From Terrimonas pollutisoli (lineage in GTDB: Bacteria > Bacteroidota > Bacteroidia > Chitinophagales > Chitinophagaceae): a stretch of 55,289 bases of DNA. Of the stretch, positions 1 to 7,792 are shown in pieces. Positions within the stretch are counted from its first letter, which is position 1. Each line of letters starts with the position of its first letter. The DNA is taken from positions 1 to 55,289 of the forward strand of contig NZ_JARKNA010000027.1 of NCBI RefSeq assembly GCF_029360765.1, read 5' to 3'. A program made the translations under genes and the position numbers. The notes below the pieces were generated by a model. The model was given only the letters and a program-made list of their open reading frames with translations, had not been told where the DNA came from and made no database searches.

Positions 1-110
1 AAATAAAGGCGTTGTTTTTAAGAAAAATACATGCAGTGACCTTTAAGGGGTTCCTGCTAAAACTGGTGATGTTTATTCTGGCTTTTACCCTGAATAAGCT
101 CACCCTTTAA
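1..110 (+). CDS. C-terminal end of an unidentified membrane-associated protein (partial)
   Basis: Reading frame 3 is open from the window edge to a TAA at 108-110 and gives about 35 residues with one hydrophobic stretch (FLLKLVMFILAFTLNK). It looks like the last membrane helix or hydrophobic tail of a protein whose body lies outside the window. It ends immediately beside the stop codon of the minus-strand sterol desaturase fragment, so the two converge with no spacer. The family cannot be named from so short a piece. A chance open frame is possible. Confidence 0.35.
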   Translation, partial: IKALFLRKIHAVTFKGFLLKLVMFILAFTLNKLTL

Positions 111-341
111 CTAGCAACTTGAATTAAATAGTGCAAAATGATCGTGGATATAAACGAATACAAAAAAGAATAAACTGGTAGTGAAAACATCAAGAAGCCT
201 TTCAGCAATACCTACATTGAGATTAGCGATCGATTCAGCATATTGAAACAAATTTTTTCCCCTGCGCTTTGAATAATAATACTCCAACCCGATGAAAAAT
301 AAAAACATTGGAATTGCTAATCTGAGCAAATTTAGTTTCAT
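111..341 (-). pseudogene. Sterol desaturase / fatty acid hydroxylase family protein, N-terminal fragment
   Basis: The 76-residue product begins with a membrane segment, then a motif typical of the N-terminus of Bacteroidota sterol desaturases (GLEYYYSKRRGKNLF, then ESIANLNVGIAERLLDVF) and a second hydrophobic segment. Family members are usually 250-400 residues and carry three histidine clusters that bind a di-iron centre. None is present here, because the frame stops at 111-113 just after the second membrane segment. The minus-strand frames below 111 do not continue the family. The gene therefore appears cut by a deletion or rearrangement close to position 111-125. No activity is expected from the fragment. 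Confidence 0.65.
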
Positions 342-431
342 ACCTTAAGTTTGGTAGTCTACTAATTTTATAGACTAACAAACATAGGCTTTTAAAAGAT
401 GAGTACCAAACTTTGCCGGCCAAAAAGACCG

Positions 432-974
432 TTAATGTTGTTCAACGGATTGAGCCACTCCTCCGAAGAAATTTTGGAGATCAGTGAACATGCCTTTGAA
501 TACAGGAACCACTGACGCAAAACCATCAATCACTTTTGGTCCCAACGGGTGAATATAGGGGTAACTTACAGAATTGGCGGTAGTGGCTGGTTGTAACAGG
601 TTGATCGGCCCGGCATAAAAAAGGACTACGCTAAAAACAAGAACGTAAATAGCAATGTATAATAATATTCCTCCGAGCCTGTTCACCCAGCCCAGCATAG
701 AAATTTCAACTGTTTTTTGAATAAGGTTTGCACCAAGCCGGATCAATAATACGACCAATATAAAAACTACCGCAAAAGAAATGACAGGCAGCCATGCATC
801 AGAAACTTTTAGGGCTGTACCAATATAACCGGCTGCCACAGTAGAAAGTTTCATGGCTGCGGCCAGTCCAATAACGACAGCAATAAAAGAAAAAACGCCT
901 ACTATCAAACCCCTTTGATAGCCTTTTATTATTGCCAATGCTAAAACAACAATTAAAAGGATGTCAATAAACAT
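432..974 (-). CDS. CvpA family membrane protein
   Basis: The 180-residue product has about four hydrophobic segments (roughly residues 4-22, 28-46, 62-84 and 104-124), with the early glycine-containing KGYQRGLIVG stretch typical of CvpA proteins. In enterobacteria CvpA is an inner-membrane protein needed for colicin V production and envelope robustness; its molecular role is not settled. The length matches the family. The gene stands alone on the minus strand, downstream of the yqeY-like gene with about 85 bases between. The family assignment is fairly secure; the function in this organism is unknown. Confidence 0.8.
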   Translation of the reverse strand: MFIDILLIVVLALAIIKGYQRGLIVGVFSFIAVVIGLAAAMKLSTVAAGYIGTALKVSDAWLPVISFAVVFILVVLLIRLGANLIQKTVEISMLGWVNRLGGILLYIAIYVLVFSVVLFYAGPINLLQPATTANSVSYPYIHPLGPKVIDGFASVVPVFKGMFTDLQNFFGGVAQSVEQH

Positions 975-1059
975 GCTGTGGGTTTACCTGCATAACGTGA
1001 AGGCGGATAGATTTAGTTCTTCCAGATCTATAAAAAAATATTAAACTTAATATGGGCTC

Positions 1060-1512
1060 TTATTTAGTCAAAAGCTCTTTTACCAGGGCTGAAATAGTTT
1101 TCCCATCAGCCTTTCCGGCAAATTGCTTGCTTGCTATTCCCATCACTTTGCCAAGGTCAGCCGGTGAACTGGCGCCGGTTTCAGCAATGATCTTACTTAA
1201 GGCCTCTTTTAATTCCTCCGCCGAAAGTTGCTTTGGCAAAAATTTTTCAATTATCTCTATTTCTTCTTTTTCCTTTTGAGCCAGTTCCGGACGGTTTTGT
1301 TTTTCAAAAATCTCCAGCGAATCTTTACGTTGCTTCACCAATTTCTGCAAGAGCTTTATTTCATCTTCTTCCTTCAATTCACCGCCGGCGCCTTCAGAAG
1401 TTTTAGCAAGAAGTATAGCGGCTTTGATTGCACGAAGGCTCCGCAATGCAGCTTCGTCTTTTGCAAGCATTGCTGCTTTCAGTTCAGCCATAATTTTTTG
1501 TTCGAGAGCCAT
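1060..1512 (-). CDS. GatB/YqeY domain-containing protein
   Basis: This 150-residue protein is the stand-alone YqeY type. It starts MALEQKIMAELKAAMLAKD and has the usual helical layout, with a middle SLEIFEKQNRPELAQKEKEEI segment and a C-terminal ADLGKVMGIASKQFAGKADG segment. The fold is shared with the tail domain of GatB, the tRNA-dependent amidotransferase subunit that contacts tRNA, so a tRNA-linked role is usually inferred for YqeY proteins without direct proof. Length is normal for the family. It lies between gldC and cvpA, all on the minus strand. Confidence 0.9.
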   Translation of the reverse strand: MALEQKIMAELKAAMLAKDEAALRSLRAIKAAILLAKTSEGAGGELKEEDEIKLLQKLVKQRKDSLEIFEKQNRPELAQKEKEEIEIIEKFLPKQLSAEELKEALSKIIAETGASSPADLGKVMGIASKQFAGKADGKTISALVKELLTK

Positions 1513-1618
1513 ATAAAAAAGTTTATAGTTTATTGTTTGCGGTTTATAATTGATATAACCTGTAGTTACAATTTATACTTCATACCGCTGATTTCCGACA
1601 TCCGGCTTCTGATCTCTT

Positions 1619-1966
1619 CTAGGCTTTATTTTCTTTCATTTGCTTTTCACGGAATTTCTGGTAAAAATCCTGCGCAAACTTTTTCATTTCGCCTACCATT
1701 TCTTTGTGATTGGTCGCTCTGCCGTAAGTATCCGCCATTGTCATCATGGTCTGGTAAAAAAAATCGGCCATTTCATCCACCATCATATCTTTTGTCCAAA
1801 GATCGATTCGTAGCGCTGTTTTTTCCGCTCCATCCCAAAAAGACAGCATCATGGCTTTTGCTTTCTGCTCATTATCAACAGTTGTATCAGAAGCATTCCA
1901 GGTAATAGCATCGGGAATCCGGTTCTCGTCAGTGTGCACATTAATATTAATACTAGACAAATTCAT
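1619..1966 (-). CDS. gldC: Gliding motility protein GldC
   Basis: The product (115 residues from the chosen start) matches the GldC family: the N-terminal INVHTDENRIPDAITWNASD, the central KAMMLSFWDGAEKTALRIDLWTKDM and the C-terminal MADFFYQTMMTMADTYGRAT segments are characteristic. GldC is a small protein associated with gliding and the type IX secretion system in Bacteroidota and is found in many non-gliding members too. The open frame extends nine codons further upstream, but the start at 1966 gives the usual family N-terminus (MNLSSININV). A TAnnTTTG-type box sits about 25 bases before this start. Confidence 0.88.
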   Translation of the reverse strand: MNLSSININVHTDENRIPDAITWNASDTTVDNEQKAKAMMLSFWDGAEKTALRIDLWTKDMMVDEMADFFYQTMMTMADTYGRATNHKEMVGEMKKFAQDFYQKFREKQMKENKA

Positions 1967-1990
1967 AAGTGTTTCTAAAATTAAAGGGGG

Positions 1991-1998
1991 CAAAGGTA
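1991..1998 (-). promoter_or_regulatory. Bacteroidota -7 promoter box (TACCTTTG) for gldC
   Basis: On the minus strand the sequence TACCTTTG matches the Bacteroidota sigma factor -7 consensus TAnnTTTG and ends about 25 bases before the gldC start at 1966. It lies upstream of the longer alternative start at 1993 only marginally, which favours the shorter protein. Confidence 0.5.
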
Positions 1999-2004
1999 AT
2001 TAAA

Positions 2005-3123
2005 TCATTCCATGGCTTTCAGAATGCCTTGCCAAAAAAGCGTCACGGCTCTTTGCTGGTCATTGACAGCAGCAATCCTTTTACCTTTTTCAATAAGCTG
2101 GTTGCGCAATGCTTCATCTTTATATAATAGCATCATCTTTTCAGCAAGTTCCTGGTGACTGGTAATATCCGCATATAAGGCTGCATCCCCGGCTATCTCC
2201 TCAAATGCAGAGCCGGGAAAGGTTATCACCGGTACGCCGCTGCTCATCGCCTGGAGTAAAGGAATATACTGATCCTCGCAAGGTGAGGGAAAAACCATTC
2301 CATAAGCAGCTCCCAGCAAAAAAGCCAATTGCGTTTCGCCTTCCAATACCACTGTTATTATATCATCACGGTATTTATAACTCCGCAGGCTTTCCATAAA
2401 TTTCTTATCCATACCGCTTGACGCCAATACAAATTTCCAATCGGCTTTTTGACGCTTTTTAAATACTGAAAATGCCTTTAAAAGATTGGTTAGGTTTTTA
2501 AGCGGGGAAACATTGTCAGCATAAATAAGGTAGTTTTTTCCACCGGTATATTGAGCTCTTATCTCTGCTTCTTCGTTTTCGTTAAGGCAGCGAAAGAGAT
2601 CGCCGGCGACACCATTTATGACATGTAGTTTCTCTTCTTCAACCGGGTAATTGGATAAAATAGCGGCTTTGGAAAAATTTGAAAAGGTGATAATGCTTTC
2701 TGCTTTTTCAACAGCTCTTCGCATATACCTTTTTAAAAAAAACAGGTGCATTTTCTTTAGAGGAGAGGAGGGCTGCAAAAAGGAAAGATTTGGCAGCATT
2801 ATGCATTGTGGAATCCGGGTGTTGAAAGAGCAGTATCCTGCGGATGAAACAAAAATATCAGCTTTATATTTTTTCAAAAGCAAAGGAACTTTGATATCAT
2901 ACCAGTATTTGTGCTGAATACGATTATTAATTTTAGGACCCGCTACAATCGTTCTCACTTTTTCATCGAAGAAAAATTCGGGTGCATGCGGTCGATCGGA
3001 AATGAGAATAAAATAATCGTCACATTGTTGCTTTATAAGACAGCGTAATAATTGATATACAAAAAGCGCATATCCATTTGCAGGTTTCCGCGATAAAAGA
3101 TTTGTATCAATGATTATTTTCAT
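2005..3123 (-). CDS. Glycosyltransferase, GT4-type (GT-B fold)
   Basis: This 372-residue protein has the two-domain GT-B layout: an N-terminal acceptor domain (MKIIIDTNLLSRKPANGYALFVYQLLR) and a C-terminal nucleotide-sugar domain with SPLKNLTNLLKAF around residue 205 and SPCEDQYIPLLQAMSSGVP around residue 280. In GT4 enzymes the last motif usually reads E-x7-E; here the second glutamate position is glutamine, so donor binding may differ. The sugar and acceptor cannot be predicted. The start is supported by a TAACTTTG promoter box eight bases upstream. It may act in cell-surface glycan synthesis, but no partner genes are adjacent. Confidence 0.85.
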   Translation of the reverse strand: MKIIIDTNLLSRKPANGYALFVYQLLRCLIKQQCDDYFILISDRPHAPEFFFDEKVRTIVAGPKINNRIQHKYWYDIKVPLLLKKYKADIFVSSAGYCSFNTRIPQCIMLPNLSFLQPSSPLKKMHLFFLKRYMRRAVEKAESIITFSNFSKAAILSNYPVEEEKLHVINGVAGDLFRCLNENEEAEIRAQYTGGKNYLIYADNVSPLKNLTNLLKAFSVFKKRQKADWKFVLASSGMDKKFMESLRSYKYRDDIITVVLEGETQLAFLLGAAYGMVFPSPCEDQYIPLLQAMSSGVPVITFPGSAFEEIAGDAALYADITSHQELAEKMMLLYKDEALRNQLIEKGKRIAAVNDQQRAVTLFWQGILKAME

Positions 3124-3131
3124 GGCCGCTG

Positions 3132-3139
3132 CAAAGTTA
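3132..3139 (-). promoter_or_regulatory. Bacteroidota -7 promoter box (TAACTTTG) for the glycosyltransferase
   Basis: TAACTTTG on the minus strand ends eight bases before the ATG at 3123. With the usual spacing, transcription would begin at or within a few bases of the start codon, suggesting a leaderless or nearly leaderless message. Confidence 0.55.
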
Positions 3140-3359
3140 ACCGGTTCGGTATCGGTATTTTACAGGTAAAAAATACTGGCACCAATCGTATTGCTTCTTT
3201 GTAAAAAAGGCTGATCACCTGATTTTTTTATCGTTTTAGCTCGAAGCTATTTCCTGTTTCAGGCTTCGACTATTTGCAAGTCATTTTACAGATAAGATTC
3301 GCTTATTACTGCACATCAAAACGGGCATTTATACAATTGTACGTTGTTAAACCCAGGTT

Positions 3360-3367
3360 TACCTTTA
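3360..3367 (+). promoter_or_regulatory. Probable -7 box (TACCTTTA) for the T9SS cargo gene
   Basis: TACCTTTA fits the TAnnTTTG promoter consensus except for its last base. It is about 43 bases upstream of the ATG at 3411 and is the best promoter candidate in this intergenic stretch. Confidence 0.35.
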
Positions 3368-3410
3368 CATTATAGAGAGAATCCAATAGGCAGGACACAA
3401 ATCATGGCCT

Positions 3411-4610
3411 ATGAACCGTTTATACAAAAAACTTTTTTTTAAATTACTGTTTTTATTGATCGCCTTTTTTGTTTCACATAAAGGCCACGCTCAGTGCCCG
3501 GACGGGTATGGAGCTCCCACCACAAGTGTAGCTTTTGACACCAGCTTCGCTATTCCGGCGGGAAACACATCGATGCCGATTTATCTGCCCAAGTTTGACC
3601 CTGCCGATGGCATGGTCAATTGTATGCGGCTTTGCCTTACTATTACTGGTATCGTCGACAGCTTGTCTTTTGAAAACAACCAGGTGGCGCCTCATACTTA
3701 TACGGCAAGTTATTCCAGAACGGATATGCTAACCGGCCCCGGCCTAAGTACACCTATATTTAACAGTGATGGTAAAAATTATTCATTTTCCCTTTTGGGA
3801 CAGGACGGAGTACCAGGTTCGGGTCCAGACTTTGGCAAGGTGGTCAATGACACTGTGCTAAATGCCAAATCCAACTGTGTTACCATCACGAATTCAGGAG
3901 ATCTGACCCAGTTTTACGGCCACGATAGCCTCTTATATAATTATACTATCAATGCCGGGGTGACTATTTCAAGTGGAGGAAATGCCTCAATTGGAATTGC
4001 GACTTCCGGACAAGTGAACATTCGTTTTGAATATTGCTATTGCCCGGCCATGGTGCTTCCCTTAAACATTCGCACCTTTAATGTTTATAAATTAACCAAT
4101 CAAAAAGTGGATTTGAAGTGGGAAGCAGACGATGATCAAGCCAGTTATTACTATGAAGTAGAAGTAAGTAGAAATGGTACAAATTTCTCAAGTATTGGCA
4201 CTGTCAATAAAAACATTGAGACAATCAGTCCATATAAAATGACATTTACTGCGAACAATGGTGAGACCGGAACGTTTTACTTCAGGATAAAGCAGGTCTA
4301 CATTAATGGGTATATTCGCTATAGTAATATTCGGCAGGTAGTGCTGGAAAGTTCCGCAAAAACAAAATTTTCTATTTATCCCAACCCCTCAAGGGGTATT
4401 GTTGGTATCAAATTTGATAATAAAACGAAAGGAATTTTTAAAGTTCTTGTTTATACTACGTTGGGGCAAATGGCGGTGTCAAGGGATTTAGCTGTTGATT
4501 TTGGATCGCCTTATTTGGAGCTGGCAAGATTAGAGCCGGGTGTATATTGGGTTAGGCTTACCGATAAAAAAAGCCTTGAAACCAGCGTAACTCAATTTTT
4601 AATTAAATGA
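3411..4610 (+). CDS. Secreted protein with type IX secretion (type A) C-terminal sorting domain
   Basis: The 399-residue product has a signal peptide (hydrophobic residues about 9-22, then SHKGHAQ) and a C-terminal domain of about 75 residues that matches the type A sorting signal: FSIYPNPSRGIVGIKF near residue 324, then a beta-rich segment ending PGVYWVRLTDKKS...TQFLIK. Such proteins cross the outer membrane through the type IX system and are cleaved and often lipid-anchored. The middle part has a choice-of-anchor-like beta region (residues about 40-220) and a fibronectin-like segment (about 225-310). It has no recognised catalytic motif. A strong terminator follows. Its surface role is unknown. 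Confidence 0.82.
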   Translation: MNRLYKKLFFKLLFLLIAFFVSHKGHAQCPDGYGAPTTSVAFDTSFAIPAGNTSMPIYLPKFDPADGMVNCMRLCLTITGIVDSLSFENNQVAPHTYTASYSRTDMLTGPGLSTPIFNSDGKNYSFSLLGQDGVPGSGPDFGKVVNDTVLNAKSNCVTITNSGDLTQFYGHDSLLYNYTINAGVTISSGGNASIGIATSGQVNIRFEYCYCPAMVLPLNIRTFNVYKLTNQKVDLKWEADDDQASYYYEVEVSRNGTNFSSIGTVNKNIETISPYKMTFTANNGETGTFYFRIKQVYINGYIRYSNIRQVVLESSAKTKFSIYPNPSRGIVGIKFDNKTKGIFKVLVYTTLGQMAVSRDLAVDFGSPYLELARLEPGVYWVRLTDKKSLETSVTQFLIK

Positions 4611-4641
4611 CCTCTTAGGTGGAAGAGGATGGTGGCTTGTA

Positions 4642-4676
4642 AAAGGGGCCTTGGTTCGGGGCCCCTTTCTTTTTTT
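4642..4676 (+). terminator. Rho-independent terminator after the T9SS cargo gene
   Basis: AAAGGGGCC pairs with GGCCCCTTT across an 9-10 base loop and is followed by a long T-rich run (TCTTTTTTT). It lies about 30 bases after the stop codon. Confidence 0.8.
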
Positions 4677-4836
4677 AGCACCCCAAACCCTTAAAGGGGC
4701 TTACCGACAATACCGGACTTTCGAATACAAACAACTCATTGTAATCGGTTGAGTCTTGACGGTTGGCGCAATCTGATCTCTTATCCCGGACTTCCGATTT
4801 CTTTCTCTACATTTGTTACTCTACTTACAACCATTT

Positions 4837-5544
4837 ATGGAATATAATACGACGAGAAATAACATGGCTATGCGTGAATATGGCAGGCATGTGCAAAAAA
4901 TGATCGAGCACCTGTTGAGCATTGAAGACCCGGAAAGACGCCAGCGAAATGCACAGGCGGTGATCGAACTCATGGGATTTCTCAACCCTCACCTCAAAAA
5001 CGTTGAAGATTTTCGTCATAAACTGTGGGATCACTTATTTTTTATTTCGGATTTTAAACTGGACGTAAAATCACCTTACCCTATTCCTACAAGGGAATCA
5101 CTGAGCGAAAAGCCTCATCCTCTCCCTTACCCTAAGCGATATCCGAGACATTCTCACCTGGGTAAAAACCTGGAAATAGTTATCAAGAAAGCATTGAAAG
5201 AAGAAGATCCTGAAAAACGGTCAGGATTCGCCAATGCTATCGCTTATTATATGAAGCTGGCTTATAACAATTGGCATAAAGAAACGGCGCATGACGACGC
5301 CATCCAAAGCGAATTGACAGGCATCACTAATGGACAGTTGACCTTTACCAACACACCGTATGTAAAGGCATTCCGCCCACAGGATAACCGGGGAGACAGA
5401 GATCGTGGGGGCTACGGTAAACCGAGAGGTAAATTTCAACAACGCAATGGTGGCGGTGGTGGTGGCGGACAATTTCGCAATGACAGGAACGACCGTGGCG
5501 ACCGTGGCGGCGGCGGGGGTAAGTTTAAGAAAAAACGTTACTAA
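4837..5544 (+). CDS. DUF4290 domain-containing protein
   Basis: The chosen start gives the family N-terminus MEYNTTRNNMAMREYGRHV; the open frame runs eight codons further upstream but those residues are not family-like. The protein (235 residues) has a helical DUF4290 domain over about residues 1-170 and a low-complexity tail rich in Gly, Arg, Asp and Asn (repeated NDRGDRGGGGG-type units ending KFKKKRY). RG-rich tails of this kind often bind nucleic acid, so an RNA-related role is possible, but the domain itself is uncharacterised. It is upstream of murA, with a terminator between, so it is probably a separate transcript. Confidence 0.85.
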   Translation: MEYNTTRNNMAMREYGRHVQKMIEHLLSIEDPERRQRNAQAVIELMGFLNPHLKNVEDFRHKLWDHLFFISDFKLDVKSPYPIPTRESLSEKPHPLPYPKRYPRHSHLGKNLEIVIKKALKEEDPEKRSGFANAIAYYMKLAYNNWHKETAHDDAIQSELTGITNGQLTFTNTPYVKAFRPQDNRGDRDRGGYGKPRGKFQQRNGGGGGGGQFRNDRNDRGDRGGGGGKFKKKRY

Positions 5545-5565
5545 TCATTTATAAAAAATCATCTG

Positions 5566-5604
5566 AAAAGGTTGACAGGTTTGCTTGTCAACTTTTTCTT
5601 TTTT
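5566..5604 (+). terminator. Rho-independent terminator after the DUF4290 gene
   Basis: AAAAGGTTGACA pairs with TTGTCAACTTTT around a short loop, followed by TTCTTTTTT. It is 22 bases after the DUF4290 stop codon. Confidence 0.8.
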
Positions 5605-5711
5605 AAGAATAGCAGGCGTAGTTGCAACAGATCTTTGTTACCAATCCTGTCAAATATTTACCTTGCAGCCGTCCTTATTAACTAATAATCTGATCAACTT
5701 TTAATCATATC

Positions 5712-7016
5712 ATGCATTCATTCGAAGTACAAGGTGGAAAAAAACTATCCGGCGATATTATTCCCCAGGGCGCAAAGAACGAAGCACTACAAATTATCAG
5801 TGCTGTTTTACTTACGCCAGAAAAAGTCACTATCAAAAACATCCCCGATATTCTTGATGTAAACCTATTGATTGAGTTATTAGGTGAAATGAATGTGAAA
5901 GTGGAAAGACCACAACGTGACACCTGCATTTTCCAGGCTGATAATGTAAACATTGACTACCTCCACAGTGAAGCATATAAAAAGAAAAGCGGCAGACTTA
6001 GGGGGTCGGTAATGTTGGCGGGCCCCATGCTGTCACGCTACAGAAAAGCTTTTATCCCTAAGCCCGGTGGTGACAAAATCGGAAGAAGAAGGCTGGATAC
6101 ACATATTATTGGTTTCGAAAAGCTGGGAGCGACATTCAACTATCACCCGGAAGATGGATTCTTCCATTTGGAAGCACCTGATCTAAAAGGAATGAATATG
6201 CTGATGGACGAGCCTTCCGTGACGGGTACGGCCAACATAGTAATGGCTGCTGTAATGGCAAAGGGAACTACTACCATTTATAACGCAGCCTGTGAACCGT
6301 ATTTACAACAGCTGTGTAAAATGCTCAACCGGATGGGAGCAAAGATCAGCGGAATAGGCAGCAACTTATTGACAATTGAAGGGGTCGATTATCTCGGCGG
6401 CACTGAGCATCGCATGTTGCCGGACATGATAGAAGTAGGTTCGTTCATAGGTTTGGCAGCGATGACACAGAGCGATATCACTATTAAAAATGCTGGAATA
6501 GAACATCTTGGAATAATACCTGAAAAATTTCAGCAATTAGGTATTAAAATGAATTTTAAAGGCGATGATATTCATATCCCGTCACAGGAGATATATGAAG
6601 TGCACCGCTACCTGGATGGAGGTGTATTAACCGTATACGATCATCCCTGGCCCGGCTTTACACCTGATCTTTTAAGTATCGTATTAGTAACAGCCATACA
6701 GGCAAAAGGCAGTGTATTGATCCATCAAAAAATGTTTGAAAGCCGTTTATTTTTCGTGGATAAACTGATTGATATGGGGGCCCAGATAATATTATGCGAT
6801 CCGCATCGTGCCGTTGTTATTGGATTGGAAAGAGAACAACAACTGCGCGGCATCACCATGAGCAGCCCCGATATACGGGCCGGTGTTTCGCTTTTGATTG
6901 CAGCCCTTAGCGCCGAAGGAAAAAGCACTATCCAGAATATTGAACAAATCGACAGGGGTTATCAATATATTGATGAACGATTGAAAAAATTAGGAGCCGA
7001 TATTAAAAGAATTTGA
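5712..7016 (+). CDS. murA: UDP-N-acetylglucosamine 1-carboxyvinyltransferase
   Basis: MurA transfers enolpyruvate from phosphoenolpyruvate to UDP-GlcNAc, the first committed step of peptidoglycan synthesis in the cytoplasm. The 434-residue length and the EPSP-synthase-like double domain fit. The conserved Lys-Asn pair is at residues 22-23 (QGAKNEA). In the active-site loop the usual Cys115 (E. coli numbering) of GGC-x-IG is Asp121 here (PKPGGDKIGRRRLDTH). Enzymes with Asp here, known from mycobacteria and others, are active but not alkylated by fosfomycin. The gene has its own promoter region after the DUF4290 terminator and is followed by gmk after a repeat-containing spacer. Confidence 0.96.
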   Translation: MHSFEVQGGKKLSGDIIPQGAKNEALQIISAVLLTPEKVTIKNIPDILDVNLLIELLGEMNVKVERPQRDTCIFQADNVNIDYLHSEAYKKKSGRLRGSVMLAGPMLSRYRKAFIPKPGGDKIGRRRLDTHIIGFEKLGATFNYHPEDGFFHLEAPDLKGMNMLMDEPSVTGTANIVMAAVMAKGTTTIYNAACEPYLQQLCKMLNRMGAKISGIGSNLLTIEGVDYLGGTEHRMLPDMIEVGSFIGLAAMTQSDITIKNAGIEHLGIIPEKFQQLGIKMNFKGDDIHIPSQEIYEVHRYLDGGVLTVYDHPWPGFTPDLLSIVLVTAIQAKGSVLIHQKMFESRLFFVDKLIDMGAQIILCDPHRAVVIGLEREQQLRGITMSSPDIRAGVSLLIAALSAEGKSTIQNIEQIDRGYQYIDERLKKLGADIKRI

Positions 7017-7021
7017 GAAAC

Positions 7022-7056
7022 CTCACCCCAACCCCTCTCCGAGGGAGAGGGGTACG
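7022..7056. repeat. Dispersed C-rich palindromic repeat (CCCCAACCCCTCTCC family)
   Basis: The spacer after murA begins with CTCACCCCAACCCCTCTCC, with CCCCTCTCC at 7032-7040 pairing with GGAGAGGGG at 7044-7052. A related C-rich copy occurs inside the GH9 fusion gene near 25500-25525. Such elements are scattered through many Bacteroidota genomes. It could also work as a weak hairpin after murA. Confidence 0.6.
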
Positions 7057-7162
7057 AACCCTCAACCAAATAAGTAAAGTATTGGATACATTTTATTAGA
7101 CAAACCTGGCAAAAAAATAAAAGAGAAGAAGCTCCATTCCGTTTCATTTCTTTTCTTTGCGC

Positions 7163-7738
7163 ATGAGCTCCTTTCAAAATAAGATCATCATCATCACGGC
7201 CCCGTCCGGCGCCGGCAAAACGTCGATCACAAGACATTTGCTGAAAGTATTTCCTCAATTAGCCTTTTCTATTTCGGCCGCCACCCGGGAAGCCCGCAGT
7301 TATGAAACCAACGGCGTTGATTATTATTTTATCCCCCTGCAGGAGTTCAAACAAAAAATACAGCACAATGAATTTGTAGAATGGGAGATGGTATATGAAG
7401 GAAAATACTATGGTACCCTTAAAAGTGAGCTGGAACGACTCTGGAATAACAATCGTTGCCCTTTATTGGATATTGATGTAAAAGGAGCTATTCATGTGCA
7501 ACAACAATACCCTGACACTTCACTCACAATTTTTATAGAACCTCCCTCTGTGGATGAACTCAAAAAAAGATTGGAAGGAAGGGGAACCGAAACCGCCGAG
7601 TCTTTACAGGCCAGGGTAAATAAGGCTTCGTACGAAATATCTTTCAAAGAACATTTTAATAAATCCATCGTAAATGATGATCTGGAAAAAGCCTGCGCCA
7701 AAGCAGAAGAGATCGTGAAAGAGTTTTTGGGGCTATAA
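7163..7738 (+). CDS. gmk: Guanylate kinase
   Basis: Guanylate kinase converts GMP to GDP with ATP. The product (191 residues from the ATG at 7163) has the P-loop APSGAGKTS at about residues 13-21, the GMP-binding block with SAATREARSYETNGVDYYFI, and the EFVEWEMVYEGKYYGT segment, all typical. An upstream TTG at 7157 could extend it by two codons, but MSSFQNKIIIITAPSG is the natural N-terminus. CTTTG just before the start may be part of a promoter box. It sits between murA and a CorC-like gene in a housekeeping run. Confidence 0.96.
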   Translation: MSSFQNKIIIITAPSGAGKTSITRHLLKVFPQLAFSISAATREARSYETNGVDYYFIPLQEFKQKIQHNEFVEWEMVYEGKYYGTLKSELERLWNNNRCPLLDIDVKGAIHVQQQYPDTSLTIFIEPPSVDELKKRLEGRGTETAESLQARVNKASYEISFKEHFNKSIVNDDLEKACAKAEEIVKEFLGL

Positions 7739-7780
7739 GCAAGATTTGCCACCTACTGGCCACCAAAGGCAGCCGTTTAT

Positions 7781-7788
7781 TATCTTTA
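7781..7788 (+). promoter_or_regulatory. Probable -7 box (TATCTTTA) for the CorC-like gene
   Basis: TATCTTTA differs from TAnnTTTG at the last base and ends four bases before the ATG at 7793, again implying a nearly leaderless transcript. Confidence 0.4.
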
Positions 7789-7792
7789 CCCT

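Noticed and set aside
1228..1905. 225-residue plus-strand open frame over the yqeY and gldC genes
   Set aside because: Both genes on the minus strand are clear families; the plus-strand product is low in complexity and lacks domain features.
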